This document shows positions 20,819 through 30,016 of a stretch of DNA of 64,000 nt, one piece after another. Made by a program: the position numbers and the translations under genes. How positions within the stretch are numbered: the stretch's first letter is position 1; each line of letters begins with the position of its first letter. The notes beneath the pieces were generated by a model that saw only the letters and a program-made list of their open reading frames with translations, was not told the origin of the DNA and did no database searches. The DNA comes from Bacillus zhangzhouensis (GTDB lineage Bacteria; Bacillota; Bacilli; Bacillales; Bacillaceae). The DNA lies in NCBI GenBank assembly GCA_025809375.1, contig CP099514.1:2779528-2843527 (forward strand), given 5' to 3'.

Positions 20819-20861
20819 GTTCGCTAATATGATAATATGCTAACAAAATAAAGTGGTTAAA
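20819..20861 (-). promoter_or_regulatory. Histidine operon promoter and palindromic operator
   Basis: On the minus strand -35 TTTAAC (20856-20861), an 18-bp spacer and -10 TATTAT (20832-20837). An imperfect palindrome with arms GTTAGC and GCGAAC (20819-20844) covers the -10 box. It also contains the direct repeat CATATTA-T-CATATTA. This would suit repression by a TrpR-like protein such as YerC/HisR; that assignment is inference. No T-box was seen here. Confidence 0.55.
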
Positions 20862-20959
20862 TCAATCATTTTTATTTTTCTCCATTTCCATCAACATATT
20901 ATGGAATTATTACATTCAAATGACATCTGTGCCTTTTCTGTATGTTCGGTGAAAGAACG

Positions 20960-20968
20960 TGTTATAAT
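20960..20968 (+). promoter_or_regulatory. Extended -10 promoter of yvpB
   Basis: TG-T-TATAAT, a perfect extended -10, 33 bases before the GTG start. No convincing -35 is visible. Confidence 0.6.
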
Positions 20969-21001
20969 ACTTAAAAATATTGAATAACACAGGAGATTAC
21001 A

Positions 21002-21790
21002 GTGAAGTTCATCCAGACATTCATCTTAACTTTGTTGTGCGCATGTCTTGTTTATTTCGGCTTTATATACGTTTCACAAATCGATCAAGTCAAGAAAACA
21101 GCTTCGCCGCAAAAAGCAGCAAAAGAAAACGATACGGCACTCGCGGCTGGAGAAACTCGTTCAACGAAAAAAGCAGAAACCACACATCATTCATTAAAAG
21201 GAAACAAAAAAGCCATGGACGTCATTCTCTACAATCAAATGGAGTCACCAAGGCTTTATAACGGTTGCGAAGTCACGAGCTTAGCGATGCTGCTTCATTA
21301 CAGCGGCTATAAGCAAGTAACGAAAAACGCATTGGCAAATGAAATCAAACGTGTTCCGCTCAATTATGAAAATGGCTTAAAAGGGGACCCTCATGACGGG
21401 TTTGTAGGCGATATGGAGAATGGGCCGGGTCTTGGTGTTTACCATGAACCGATTTATCAGCTTGCGAAAAAATACGCGGGCGATCAAGTTGTCGACTTAA
21501 CCGGAAAGCCTGTCAAAAAGGCCATCTATCAATCACTTGAAAAGGGCTATCCTGTCTGGGTGATTACGACCTCCACCTTTGACAAAACAGATAACATCGA
21601 AACTTGGAATACACCAAATGGCAAAATAGATGTCAGCTTTAATATGCATAGTGTGGTCATCACAGGCTATGACAAGGAGCATGTCTACTTGAATAACCCA
21701 TATGGAGAAAAGAATCAAAAAGTCGACCGTGATCAATTTGAAGATTCTTGGGCACAGATGGGCAGTCAGGCGATTATCATTAAAGCGTAA
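21002..21790 (+). CDS. yvpB: Membrane-anchored C39-like cysteine peptidase-fold protein YvpB
   Basis: 262 residues from a GTG preceded by AGGAG. An N-terminal signal anchor (about 4-24) is followed by a charged linker and a C39_2-type papain-like domain. The probable nucleophile is in NGCEVTSLAMLLHYSG, the His in NMHSVVITGYD, and the Asn in YLNNPYGEK. The family includes bacteriocin-processing-type folds, but most lone members have unknown substrates. It probably acts outside the membrane. Divergent from the histidine operon. Confidence 0.85.
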   Translation: MKFIQTFILTLLCACLVYFGFIYVSQIDQVKKTASPQKAAKENDTALAAGETRSTKKAETTHHSLKGNKKAMDVILYNQMESPRLYNGCEVTSLAMLLHYSGYKQVTKNALANEIKRVPLNYENGLKGDPHDGFVGDMENGPGLGVYHEPIYQLAKKYAGDQVVDLTGKPVKKAIYQSLEKGYPVWVITTSTFDKTDNIETWNTPNGKIDVSFNMHSVVITGYDKEHVYLNNPYGEKNQKVDRDQFEDSWAQMGSQAIIIKA

Positions 21791-21823
21791 AAAAACAACC
21801 TCTTTCGGATAGAGGTTGTTTTT
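21791..21823 (+). terminator. Terminator of yvpB
   Basis: Perfect 13-bp stem AAAAACAACCTCT (21791-21803) with AGAGGTTGTTTTT (21811-21823). It starts at the stop codon. Confidence 0.92.
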
Positions 21824-22020
21824 GAATGATTTATTTTTCTAGTCATTTCTTCAGGCGGTCTTCAAGCTTTTCAGGTGTCATCGCTCCTCCGCCCATGCTG
21901 AAATAAAAGTGTAGGATAACTGTTTACTGAATACGCATCCCATACATAGATGAAAGACAACTCTTACTCATTCATACGTTAGACGACCCATTTATCATTT
22001 TTAGGCGGCCATGAAACTGC

Positions 22021-22662
22021 TTATTCAGCTTCAGATACAACGGTAAAACGTTCCCCAACATGGGCTGCCTGCTCCACTTCATCAACCAGCGCAATGGCGT
22101 AGTCTGCATAACTCACATAGCTGTCACCTTTAGAATTGACAATTAGATGGTCTTTCCCTTTCACGTAAGAACCTGTACGTTTGCCAGCTGGATCAAAGAA
22201 TGCAGCTGGGCTGAGGAATGTCCATTTCAATCCTTCGGTCTTTTGAAGATCTTTTAGGTTTTCTCCTTGCTGTGAAGCCGTAGCAACATACTCCTTAGGA
22301 AACTCTGGTGTATCCAAAAGTCTTGTTGTTTTCGCCTCATCTACAAATAGACTTCCTGCTCCGCCCACAACGATTAAACGAGTCTCAGGAACCTTTTTTA
22401 AAATATCAATTAGCTTTTTCCCAGCTTCTACATGAAGATGCTCCTTTCCAGCAGGTGCACCAAATGCATTCACAATCACATCAAAGCCTTTGATGTCTTC
22501 TGCTTGCAAGTGAAACACGTCTTTCTCAAGAACAGCTAGTGATGAATCAGTCACCTTTTGTGCATCACGGACGATTGCCGTTACTTCATGTCCTCTTGAT
22601 TGAGCCTCTTTCGCAATTTCTTTTCCTGCTTTACCTGTTGCGCCAATAATTCCAATTTTCAT
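22021..22662 (-). CDS. ywnB: NAD(P)-dependent epimerase/reductase (YwnB-like, NmrA type)
   Basis: 213 residues. The Rossmann motif MKIGIIGATGKAGKEIAKEA is at the N-terminus, followed by DVIVNAFGAPAG and LIVVGGAGSLFVDE, typical of atypical SDR/NmrA-like proteins. Probably a cytoplasmic redox-stress reductase, but the substrate is unknown. It follows the Rrf2 regulator gene ywnA, as in B. subtilis, and carries its own copy of the palindromic operator upstream. GGAGGAG precedes the ATG. Confidence 0.8.
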   Translation of the reverse strand: MKIGIIGATGKAGKEIAKEAQSRGHEVTAIVRDAQKVTDSSLAVLEKDVFHLQAEDIKGFDVIVNAFGAPAGKEHLHVEAGKKLIDILKKVPETRLIVVGGAGSLFVDEAKTTRLLDTPEFPKEYVATASQQGENLKDLQKTEGLKWTFLSPAAFFDPAGKRTGSYVKGKDHLIVNSKGDSYVSYADYAIALVDEVEQAAHVGERFTVVSEAE

Positions 22663-22704
22663 GTTAACTCCTCCTGCAATATGGTTTTATGTTGATGAAA
22701 ATGA

Positions 22705-22723
22705 TGTAACTAATACAGTTACA
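22705..22723 (-). promoter_or_regulatory. Palindromic operator in front of ywnB
   Basis: TGTAACT-N5-AGTTACA is a perfect 7-bp inverted repeat in the 85-base gap between ywnA and ywnB. It matches the palindrome in the ywnA promoter and is followed on the plus strand by the same ACAGAGG, so it is probably a YwnA binding site. Confidence 0.65.
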
Positions 22724-22747
22724 ACAGAGGTAAAAAAATTGAATAGA

Positions 22748-23176
22748 TCATCCAATTTTTTTGATTAACACCTGCGTTAGTTCACTTAATTTCATCTCAG
22801 CAAGCACTTGCTCCATCGCACTTTGAGCTCGGCATAAAACTAATTCAAGCACCGCTTGAATATTTGCACCGATTGGACAGTCAGGATTTGGGCTTTCATG
22901 AATTTGAAACAATTCACCCTCATCCACGACTTCAACCGCTTTATAAACATCAAGCAGTGTGATGTCGTCTTCACTGCGGTTCAGCTGAGAACCACCTTTG
23001 CCAAGACTCGTTGAGATTAGGCCTGCTTTTTTTAATTTACTCATAATGCGGCGGATGACCACTGGGTTTGTATTCACACTTCCCGCGATATCCTCCGATG
23101 TCTGTAAAGAGCCTTTTTCAAGTGATAGCAAGGCCAGAATATGGACAGCGACAGTAAATCTGCTGCTGATTTTCAT
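22748..23176 (-). CDS. ywnA: Rrf2-family transcriptional regulator (YwnA-like)
   Basis: 142 residues. A winged helix is at the N-terminus (SRFTVAVHILALLSLEKG; recognition region NPVVIRRIMSKLKKAGL). Only two cysteines are present (in PDCPIG and LVLCRAQ), so the three-cysteine iron-sulfur site of IscR/NsrR is absent and sensing must be different. It is very similar to B. subtilis YwnA as remembered. It probably represses itself and ywnB through the two matching palindromes. Confidence 0.85.
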   Translation of the reverse strand: MKISSRFTVAVHILALLSLEKGSLQTSEDIAGSVNTNPVVIRRIMSKLKKAGLISTSLGKGGSQLNRSEDDITLLDVYKAVEVVDEGELFQIHESPNPDCPIGANIQAVLELVLCRAQSAMEQVLAEMKLSELTQVLIKKIG

Positions 23177-23192
23177 GTTTTCTCACCTCTGT

Positions 23193-23228
23193 TGTAATCA
23201 TTATAGTTACACCATGTCACATTGTCAA
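23193..23228 (-). promoter_or_regulatory. Consensus SigA promoter with Rrf2 operator, ywnA
   Basis: On the minus strand TTGACA (23223-23228), a 17-bp spacer and TATAAT (23200-23205), a fully consensus promoter. The palindrome TGTAA-N9-TTACA (23193-23211) covers the -10 box, an ideal repression site. Confidence 0.8.
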
Positions 23229-23245
23229 CAAAAAAATCTGCCGAG

Positions 23246-23764
23246 CTACTCAGCAGACGTAGATTGACGTGCTTCCATTTCTTCTTTCGTATAAATCATG
23301 CGCATTGGATTTCCTCCAACAAATGAACCTGCTGGCACATCTTTATGAACAAGTGTACCCGCCGATACGATCGCTCCATCCCCAATGGTCACACCAGGTA
23401 GAATAGTTGAATTAGCTCCAATTAAGACTTCATCACCAATATAGACTTCCCCAAGTCTGTACTCTTTAATCAAATACTCATGAGACAAGATGGTCGTGTT
23501 ATAGCCAATCACACTATTACGACCGACAGTGATTTTCTCAGGAAACATAAGATCAACCATCACCATTAAAGCAAACGCCGTATCCTGCCCGACCTTCATA
23601 CGAAGAAAGGTCCGGTATATCCAATTTTTCATTCCCATAAAAGGCGTATACCTTGACATTTGAATAAAAATGAAGTTTTTCACCACTTTGAAAAAGGGAA
23701 CTGTCCGATAGACTTGCCGTAGCGAATTAACCCCTTTTACAGGATAACGATCTGTTTTTCTCAA
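23246..23764 (-). CDS. yvoF: Left-handed beta-helix acyltransferase YvoF
   Basis: 172 residues starting at the TTG at 23764, two bases after the ppaX stop. GGAG within the end of ppaX is 9 bases upstream. The longer frame from 23797 would overlap ppaX and lacks a binding site. Hexapeptide repeats of the LbetaH fold are clear: VYIGDEVLIGANSTILPGVT followed by IGDGAIVSAGTLV. It probably transfers an acetyl or other acyl group to a sugar; the target is unknown. End of the hprK-lgt-yvoD-ppaX-yvoF unit. Confidence 0.85.
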   Translation of the reverse strand: MRKTDRYPVKGVNSLRQVYRTVPFFKVVKNFIFIQMSRYTPFMGMKNWIYRTFLRMKVGQDTAFALMVMVDLMFPEKITVGRNSVIGYNTTILSHEYLIKEYRLGEVYIGDEVLIGANSTILPGVTIGDGAIVSAGTLVHKDVPAGSFVGGNPMRMIYTKEEMEARQSTSAE

Positions 23765-23765
23765 C

Positions 23766-24416
23766 TTAATCAGCTCCAACAATCGCCAGGAGATCACTCA
23801 TTTTCTTCAGCATGAAATCAGGGCGATGCTTTAAAAGGGCCTCTTCTCCCTTAATAGACCAAGCAACACCTGCTGTTTTTGTTCCTGCCGCTTGACCAGA
23901 CAAAATGTCGTGATAATTATCACCGACCATTACCGCTTCATGGGGATCACTGCCAAGCTTTGATAATGCCAGCTGAACAGGCTCCGGATGCGGCTTCTCA
24001 TTTTGTACATCATCGAGCGTCACAATGACCTCAAAGAACGGCTCTAAACCGGTCAGCTTCAATCCCATTAAAACCGTATCCCGTATCTTCGTTGTGACAA
24101 TACCGAGCTTAAATCCTCGATCCTGCAGGATTTTCAATGTATCTAAAACGGTCTCATATTCAGTCACAAGCAAATCATGCTGCTTATGATTAAACGTTCG
24201 ATACATCTGAATCATGTCATCCGTCAAATCAGGGTCCATCGCAGAGAATGTATCAAACAAGGACGGGCCAATGAAATGAAGAATATCCTCACGGCTGTAC
24301 TGGCCAGGGTAATAATGATCCAGCGTATGCTGAAATGAAGCAATAATTAATTCATTTGTATTGATTAATGTACCATCTAAATCAAATAGCACTGTGTTGA
24401 TCGTCGATTCGTTCAT
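23766..24416 (-). CDS. ppaX: Pyrophosphatase PpaX (HAD family)
   Basis: 216 residues. HAD motif I is [11 protein letters not shown], motif II GIVTTK, and motif III/IV near KPHPEPV and VMVGDNYHD. In B. subtilis PpaX hydrolyses the pyrophosphate made when HPr kinase/phosphorylase dephosphorylates P-Ser-HPr, pulling that reaction forward. It shares the hprK transcription unit. The start overlaps yvoD by four bases (ATGA). Confidence 0.95.
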   Translation of the reverse strand: MNESTINTVLFDLDGTLINTNELIIASFQHTLDHYYPGQYSREDILHFIGPSLFDTFSAMDPDLTDDMIQMYRTFNHKQHDLLVTEYETVLDTLKILQDRGFKLGIVTTKIRDTVLMGLKLTGLEPFFEVIVTLDDVQNEKPHPEPVQLALSKLGSDPHEAVMVGDNYHDILSGQAAGTKTAGVAWSIKGEEALLKHRPDFMLKKMSDLLAIVGAD

Positions 24417-25357
24417 ATGGCTTCCTTTCTAACAGCTGCAAGTTCCCGCTTCCGCCAAATATAGCTAATGGCAGCTGTCAATAAAATTGCAGAAATCAGG
24501 CGGATAACAAGAAGCGGCCATACTGGAATACCAAGTGGAATAAAAACCAGCGTATCTTCGACCACCGCATGGCAGGCAACAAGGAAAATAAAAGCAAGCG
24601 TTAAATCCTTTTTACTCACACCGTCCTCTTCCACTGCCTTCATCATCACGCCGGCTCCATACGCCAGACCAATCGTTAATCCAGCCACCATCGTCATAGA
24701 CGTATTTTCATTCATTCCAAGCATTCTAGTAAAAGGAGACAGCCGCTTAGACAGTGTATGAAGCCACCCTAAATCTCTCATGAATTGAATGATGATCATG
24801 AGAGGGATAACGATACAGGCGAGCTGCAAGACACCGAGTACAGCTTTTTGTAAAGCAAGAAGGACGATCATGTACCAGCTAGAAGGCACATCAGCTGTCT
24901 GAGCTGCCGTTAGCAGCCCATATTGCGCCGGCTCCTCGCCTCCCTGCCAAACCAGATGAATGACAATAGCAGAAATAACAGCAAGACTGATTCTGACCAA
25001 TAAAATCACAGATACCCTCAGTCCAACCTTTGCTGCCACTGTCGATTCGATGATCAGGTTATGGCAAAAGGACAGCATCACTGCCAAAATAAACACTTCC
25101 TTCACGGGAAGCTCTAATGTCAAAATGGCTGCAATCCCCGCATACAAATTCAGCATATTTCCTAATACAAGCGGAATAGATGATTCTCCCGAAAGACCAA
25201 ACAGCCCCATAAATGGCTGAACGAATTGGATGATCCAACCCATTACAGGCGTATGCTGCAAGATACTGACGAGAATGGTAACGGGAAAGATGACTTTGCC
25301 AAGTGTCCAAGTTGTTGATAAACCTGCTTTCAAGCCGTTTTTCCATGTCTCTCCCAT
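24413..25357 (-). CDS. yvoD: Integral membrane protein YvoD (nucleoside-recognition/gate domain)
   Basis: 314 residues with about eight hydrophobic helices. Two gate-type segments resemble those of nucleoside transporters and spore maturation proteins SpmA/B, for example [20 protein letters not shown] and [18 protein letters not shown]. The function is unknown; an ion or small-molecule gate is possible. Conserved position between lgt and ppaX. GGGGGGAT precedes the ATG. Confidence 0.8.
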   Translation of the reverse strand: MGETWKNGLKAGLSTTWTLGKVIFPVTILVSILQHTPVMGWIIQFVQPFMGLFGLSGESSIPLVLGNMLNLYAGIAAILTLELPVKEVFILAVMLSFCHNLIIESTVAAKVGLRVSVILLVRISLAVISAIVIHLVWQGGEEPAQYGLLTAAQTADVPSSWYMIVLLALQKAVLGVLQLACIVIPLMIIIQFMRDLGWLHTLSKRLSPFTRMLGMNENTSMTMVAGLTIGLAYGAGVMMKAVEEDGVSKKDLTLAFIFLVACHAVVEDTLVFIPLGIPVWPLLVIRLISAILLTAAISYIWRKRELAAVRKEAI

Positions 25358-25376
25358 CTTTACTGATCCCCCCTGC

Positions 25377-26201
25377 TTAATTCGATGAATTGTTCTTTTT
25401 ATACGGAATCGAGGCGTGTCCTTTCATTCTTCTAAAGAAAATCAGTAGAACTGCCACTACGAATATCGCAATCGAAATCATCTGTGCGATTCGAAGGTGC
25501 TCTGTCAACATTAAGCTATCTGTTCTCATCCCTTCAATGAAGAAACGGCCGATTGAATACCAAATTAAATAAGACAAGAAGATTTCGCCTCTGCGCAGCG
25601 ACGTTCTGCGTAATAAAATCAATATGACAACACCGGCAAGATTCCATAATGATTCGTATAAGAACGTCGGTTGATAATAAGTCCCATTAATATACATTTG
25701 ATTAATGATAAAATCAGGCAGATGCAAATTTTCTAAAAAGGCTCTTGAAACCTCCTCACCATGCGCTTCTTGGTTAATAAAGTTCCCCCAGCGTCCAATT
25801 GCCTGCGCTAGTAAAATACTAGGTGCTGCTACGTCAGCTATTTTCCAAAAGGATACCTTTCTCACTTTTGTAAAAATGATGGCTGTCAGCACGGCGCCGA
25901 TCAGCCCGCCGTGAATCGCAATTCCACCATTCCAAATTTTAATGATTTCATTTGGGTGCTGCTGATAGTAATCCCATTCAAAAGATACATAATAAATTCG
26001 GGCACAAATAATGGCTATTGGAATGGCAAATAAGATTAAGTCAATAAACGTATCTTTATTGATTCCTCTTTTATCACATTCTCTCAGTGCAAGCCAGAGT
26101 CCAAGCAAGGCTCCGACCCCAATAATCACACCATACCAATGAACCGAAATAGGTCCGAGCTGAAAAGCGATCGGATCAATTGGCTGAATTGCTTCGTTCA
26201 T
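25377..26201 (-). CDS. lgt: Prolipoprotein diacylglyceryl transferase Lgt
   Basis: 274 residues with seven predicted membrane helices. Family signatures are present: [29 protein letters not shown] and the helix with FLYESLWN. It transfers diacylglycerol from phosphatidylglycerol to the lipobox Cys. Substrates encoded in this window include CccB and the lipoprotein at 47394. TAGGAG precedes the ATG; 11 bases downstream of hprK. Confidence 0.97.
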   Translation of the reverse strand: MNEAIQPIDPIAFQLGPISVHWYGVIIGVGALLGLWLALRECDKRGINKDTFIDLILFAIPIAIICARIYYVSFEWDYYQQHPNEIIKIWNGGIAIHGGLIGAVLTAIIFTKVRKVSFWKIADVAAPSILLAQAIGRWGNFINQEAHGEEVSRAFLENLHLPDFIINQMYINGTYYQPTFLYESLWNLAGVVILILLRRTSLRRGEIFLSYLIWYSIGRFFIEGMRTDSLMLTEHLRIAQMISIAIFVVAVLLIFFRRMKGHASIPYKKNNSSN

Positions 26202-26212
26202 ATAGTCAACTC

Positions 26213-27145
26213 CTATTCATCCTGGCCATTGTCTTCAATGACACCTGCAAGTTTACTTGTAAATTGTTCCGCTGCATTATGTCCCATACGTTTCAGCCTG
26301 AAGTTCATCGCAGCCACCTCAATGATGACCGCTAAGTTTCGACCTGGCCGCACAGGGATCGTCAGCTTCGGCACATCTGTATCGATGATTCGCATTTTCT
26401 CTTCTTCAAGTCCTAAACGATCATACTGTTTGCCTTGTTCCCAAAGCTCAAGGTTCATCACAATCGTAATTCTCTTATAGCTTCTGACAGCGCCTGCTCC
26501 AAATAAGGTCATCACATTAATAATGCCTAACCCGCGGATTTCTAAAAGATGTTCAATCAGCTCTGGTGCACTTCCAACTAACGTATCCTGATCCTCTTGA
26601 CGGATTTCCACGCAATCGTCTGCGACCAGCCGATGTCCCCTCTTCACTAATTCTAAGGCTGTTTCACTTTTTCCTACCCCGCTTTTCCCAATTAATAATA
26701 CACCTACACCATATACATCTACAAGCACACCATGAATGGCAGTCGTTGGTGCAAGCTTACTTTCTAAAAAATTGGTCAATCGACTCGAAAGTCTTGTCGT
26801 TTTTAGGCTAGATCGTAAAACGGGCACACCATTTTCATTTGATGCTTCGATTAATTCCTTCGGCACATCACGATCTCGTGACAAAATAATTGCAGGGGTA
26901 ATATCTGTACAAAGAGACATCATTCTCTGCTTTCGCTCGCGTACTGGGAGCTGTTCAAAAAAAGAAAGCTCTGTTTTCCCTAAAAGTTGAACTCTTTCTT
27001 TTGGGTAATATGTAAAATAACCAGCCATTTCAATTCCTGGTCTGGAAAGATCACTGATTGTAATGGGACGATTAATCCCTTCTTCCCCACTTACCAGTTC
27101 AAGATGAAATTGTTCCATTATGTCCTTCGTACGAACTTTGGGCAC
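26213..27145 (-). CDS. hprK: HPr kinase/phosphorylase HprK
   Basis: 310 residues from the GTG at 27145 ([11 protein letters not shown]), with AAAGGAGGA upstream. Walker A is [15 protein letters not shown] and the following catalytic stretch is [13 protein letters not shown]. The signature [19 protein letters not shown] is conserved. It phosphorylates Ser46 of HPr and Crh under high ATP/fructose bisphosphate, and reverses this with phosphate. It is the sensor of carbon catabolite repression and forms a functional pair with crh at 5859. Confidence 0.97.
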   Translation of the reverse strand: MPKVRTKDIMEQFHLELVSGEEGINRPITISDLSRPGIEMAGYFTYYPKERVQLLGKTELSFFEQLPVRERKQRMMSLCTDITPAIILSRDRDVPKELIEASNENGVPVLRSSLKTTRLSSRLTNFLESKLAPTTAIHGVLVDVYGVGVLLIGKSGVGKSETALELVKRGHRLVADDCVEIRQEDQDTLVGSAPELIEHLLEIRGLGIINVMTLFGAGAVRSYKRITIVMNLELWEQGKQYDRLGLEEEKMRIIDTDVPKLTIPVRPGRNLAVIIEVAAMNFRLKRMGHNAAEQFTSKLAGVIEDNGQDE

Positions 27146-27253
27146 GCTTCTTCCTCCTTTTATCACAGGCGATTCAGAAATACAGCTCTATTTTATCACT
27201 TTCAATGATGAACCCAAAACAGTATTTTATCCTGTTCCTGTTTCACCGCTCTC

Positions 27254-27290
27254 ACTGGTATAGACAACTATACTTAAAAAGAGTAAACTT
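27254..27290 (+). promoter_or_regulatory. nagA promoter with NagR-type operator
   Basis: ACTGGTATAGACAACTA (27254-27270) fits the GntR/HutC operator of NagR (idealised TGGTCTAGACCA). It overlaps a possible -35 TAGACA (27261-27266), followed by a 17-bp spacer and -10 TAAACT (27284-27289). NagR is encoded at the end of the same operon. Confidence 0.65.
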
Positions 27291-27322
27291 AAATGAAAGA
27301 TAACGAATAAGGAGGCTCAAAC

Positions 27323-28513
27323 ATGAGCGGTTCTTTATTACTCTCCAGGATTCATATTGTGACAAAGACAAAGATCATTGAAAACGGTTTTGTCGGTTTA
27401 CGCGATGGCAAGATTGACTATATTTCAACATCCCCACCGACAGGAAATTATGAAAAAGTATATATTTCCCGGGAAAACTTTTATTTACTCCCCGGAATGA
27501 TTGATCTTCACATCCATGGCGGATATGGTGCAGACATGATGGATGCGACAGCAGAAGCGATGAATACACTCGCTGACAACCTTCCATCAGAAGGAACGAC
27601 AAGTTTTTTAGCGACAACCATCACACAAAACCATCATGAGATTGAGCAGGCGCTTAAAAATGTCGCACAGTGGAAACAAAGTAATGAAGAACTAGCAGGA
27701 AGTCAGGCACAATGTATAGGAATCCACCTAGAAGGTCCATTTATTTCTAAAGTTAAGGCAGGGGCACAGCCTGTTCAATGGATTAAACAACCCGATATTC
27801 CGCTTTTTAAAAAATGGCTGGATGCAGCTGAACAACTCATTCGAATTGTCACGTTTGCGCCTGAGGAAGACACAGATTTTGCATTTCTTTCCTTGTTACA
27901 GGAAAAGAACATTATCCCTTCTATTGGACATACAAATGCCCATCATGACATGATTAATTTAGCAGCTAAGCATGGTGCACGCCATGTCACGCATCTTTAT
28001 AATGCACTGAGTTCGTTTCAGCACCGTGAACCGAATGCTGTAGGTGCTGCTCTTACGAATGAGAACCTTTATACAGAGCTGATCACAGATGGGATTCACT
28101 CCCACCCTCTTTCCATCAAGCTTGCGTATTTGGCAAAAGGAAGTGATCGTTTAATCATGATCACAGACTCGATGCGTGCAAAAGGACTCGGGAATGGCAC
28201 GTACGAATTTGGCGGTCAGACGGTCACAGTCAGCGGCGAAAAAGCATTGCTGGACGATGGTACACTTGCAGGATCGATTTTGCGAATGAAAGATGGTGTC
28301 AAACGGATGAAACAGCTCACAAATTGTGATTGGACAGAGATTGCGAAGATGACCTCAACCAATGCGGCCGCTCAGTTGGGACTTGATCAACAGCTCGGTT
28401 CCATCGAAGTTGGAAAACTAGCCGATTTGGTGATTTGGGATGAATCTGGTGAACTGATGATGACGATCTGCCGTGGACAAATCGTCTTTGAAAAAAAGGA
28501 GGCCAACCACTAA
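27323..28513 (+). CDS. nagA: N-acetylglucosamine-6-phosphate deacetylase NagA
   Basis: 396 residues of the amidohydrolase fold. Metal site and catalytic residues are in MIDLHIHGGYGADMMD, GIHLEGPFIS, SIGHTNAHHD, HVTHLYNAL and MITDSMRA. It removes acetate from GlcNAc-6-P, feeding NagB. AAGGAGG lies 8 bases before the ATG. Its last base is shared with the nagB start. Confidence 0.96.
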   Translation: MSGSLLLSRIHIVTKTKIIENGFVGLRDGKIDYISTSPPTGNYEKVYISRENFYLLPGMIDLHIHGGYGADMMDATAEAMNTLADNLPSEGTTSFLATTITQNHHEIEQALKNVAQWKQSNEELAGSQAQCIGIHLEGPFISKVKAGAQPVQWIKQPDIPLFKKWLDAAEQLIRIVTFAPEEDTDFAFLSLLQEKNIIPSIGHTNAHHDMINLAAKHGARHVTHLYNALSSFQHREPNAVGAALTNENLYTELITDGIHSHPLSIKLAYLAKGSDRLIMITDSMRAKGLGNGTYEFGGQTVTVSGEKALLDDGTLAGSILRMKDGVKRMKQLTNCDWTEIAKMTSTNAAAQLGLDQQLGSIEVGKLADLVIWDESGELMMTICRGQIVFEKKEANH

Positions 28514-29238
28514 TGAACATCATCGAATTTGAAAGCAAGGATCAATTAGGCAAAGAAGCAGCTGCCATTATTGCAAGTACAATAACTGCTAAACCCAATG
28601 CCGTACTCGGCCTAGCAACGGGCGGTACACCTATTGATACTTACAAAGAGTTAATTCAACTTCATCAAGCGCATCAATTATCTTTCAAGCAAACAAAAAC
28701 AATCAATTTAGATGAATATGCAGGACTTGATCCAGAACACGAAAATAGTTATATGACCTACATGAAACGTCACTTATTCGACCATATTGATCTCCCTAAG
28801 GATCAGTATTTTCTTCCAAATGGCACAGCAGCTCATTTAGAAAAGGAATGCTTAAGATATGACCAGCTCATTGAGGATGTAGGCGGCATCGATCTTCAGC
28901 TCCTTGGAATCGGTCAAAATGGACATATCGGTTTTAACGAACCTGGTACCCCTTTCAACTCAAAGACTCATGTCGTGCAGTTAGATGAAAACACGAGACA
29001 GGCTAACGCAAGATACTTTTCTTCTATTGATGAGGTACCGACACATGCCATCACAATGGGAATTGCGAACATTCTTTCAAGCAAAAAGATTCTCCTTCTT
29101 GCTTCAGGAAAATCAAAAGCGAAAGTGATACAATATTTAGAACAGGCAGAGATTCATCCAGACTTCCCAGCATCTGCACTGAAACTTCATGAAGATGTAA
29201 CGGTTTTGATTGATCGAGAAGCTGGATCACTACGCTAA
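28513..29238 (+). CDS. nagB: Glucosamine-6-phosphate deaminase NagB
   Basis: 241 residues. Signatures are GLATGGTPIDTYKEL, INLDEYAGLDPEHENSY and GIGQNGHIGFNEPG, which carry the catalytic Asp and His. It converts glucosamine-6-P to fructose-6-P and ammonia, linking amino-sugar breakdown to glycolysis. It starts at the last base of nagA, so translation is coupled. Confidence 0.96.
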   Translation: MNIIEFESKDQLGKEAAAIIASTITAKPNAVLGLATGGTPIDTYKELIQLHQAHQLSFKQTKTINLDEYAGLDPEHENSYMTYMKRHLFDHIDLPKDQYFLPNGTAAHLEKECLRYDQLIEDVGGIDLQLLGIGQNGHIGFNEPGTPFNSKTHVVQLDENTRQANARYFSSIDEVPTHAITMGIANILSSKKILLLASGKSKAKVIQYLEQAEIHPDFPASALKLHEDVTVLIDREAGSLR

Positions 29239-29256
29239 AAACGAGAGGATTTTCAC

Positions 29257-29982
29257 ATGTTTATTGATAAGCAGTCACCTATTCCGATGTACCATCAGAT
29301 TATGGAGAACTTGAAAAAACAGATTGAGGATGGAACATTAGCACCTGATACACTCATTCCTTCTGAAAGAGAATATGCCGAACGCTTTGGTATTAGCCGA
29401 ATGACTGTCAGACAAGCCTTATCGAATCTTGTGAACGAAGGATATTTGTATCGCCAAAAAGGAAAAGGCACCTTTGTTAGCCCCAAAAAATTTGAACAGC
29501 CGCTTCAGGGCTTAACAAGCTTTTCAGAGGATATGAGGCAGCGAGGACTCAAAGCTTCAAGCCAGTTGATTGACTTCAAAAAAACCGCATGTCCAGAACA
29601 CTTGATGCCAGTCTTCCAGCTGTCAAATAGTGAAGCTGTATTTGAATTAAAACGCATACGCCTTGCCAATGATGAACCGATGGCGATTGAAACAAGCTAT
29701 ATACCTGAAAGATTTGCAGGAGATGTAACAAAGGAACATTTAACTGGCTCTTTATATGAATATATAGAAACTCACACTGGTCATGTCATTGCTCATGCCA
29801 AACAGAAGATTGAAGCCAATGTTGCCTCAAAGGAAGAAGCACACTTGCTGTCTATTCTTGCAGGAGACCCTGTGCTGTCAATAACAAGAACGACTTTTTT
29901 TCAACAAGACATTCCATTTGAGTATGTGGTTTCCGTTTATAGAGGGGACCGTTATAAGCTTATTCATACAATGGAAAGATAA
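29257..29982 (+). CDS. nagR: GntR/HutC-family repressor NagR
   Basis: 241 residues. An N-terminal GntR winged helix (PSEREYAERFGISRMTVRQA) is followed by a UTRA effector domain (about 90-235). In B. subtilis NagR (YvoA) represses the nag genes and is released by glucosamine-6-P or GlcNAc-6-P. The operator is upstream of nagA. Followed by a terminator. Confidence 0.95.
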   Translation: MFIDKQSPIPMYHQIMENLKKQIEDGTLAPDTLIPSEREYAERFGISRMTVRQALSNLVNEGYLYRQKGKGTFVSPKKFEQPLQGLTSFSEDMRQRGLKASSQLIDFKKTACPEHLMPVFQLSNSEAVFELKRIRLANDEPMAIETSYIPERFAGDVTKEHLTGSLYEYIETHTGHVIAHAKQKIEANVASKEEAHLLSILAGDPVLSITRTTFFQQDIPFEYVVSVYRGDRYKLIHTMER

Positions 29983-30016
29983 ACAGTGCCCCTGGACACG
30001 GAGCACTGTTTTTTAT
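29981..30016 (+). terminator. Terminator of nagA-nagB-nagR
   Basis: Stem AAACAGTGC (29981-29989) with GCACTGTTT (30003-30011), then a T run. It may also act for yvnB on the opposite strand. Confidence 0.85.

Noticed and set aside
21843..21923. Minus-strand frame ending MGGGAMTPEKLEDRLKK in the gap behind yvpB, possibly the C-terminal relic of a lost gene.
   Set aside because: Only about 26 codons remain, with a stop just upstream and no recognised family; too little to call a pseudogene.
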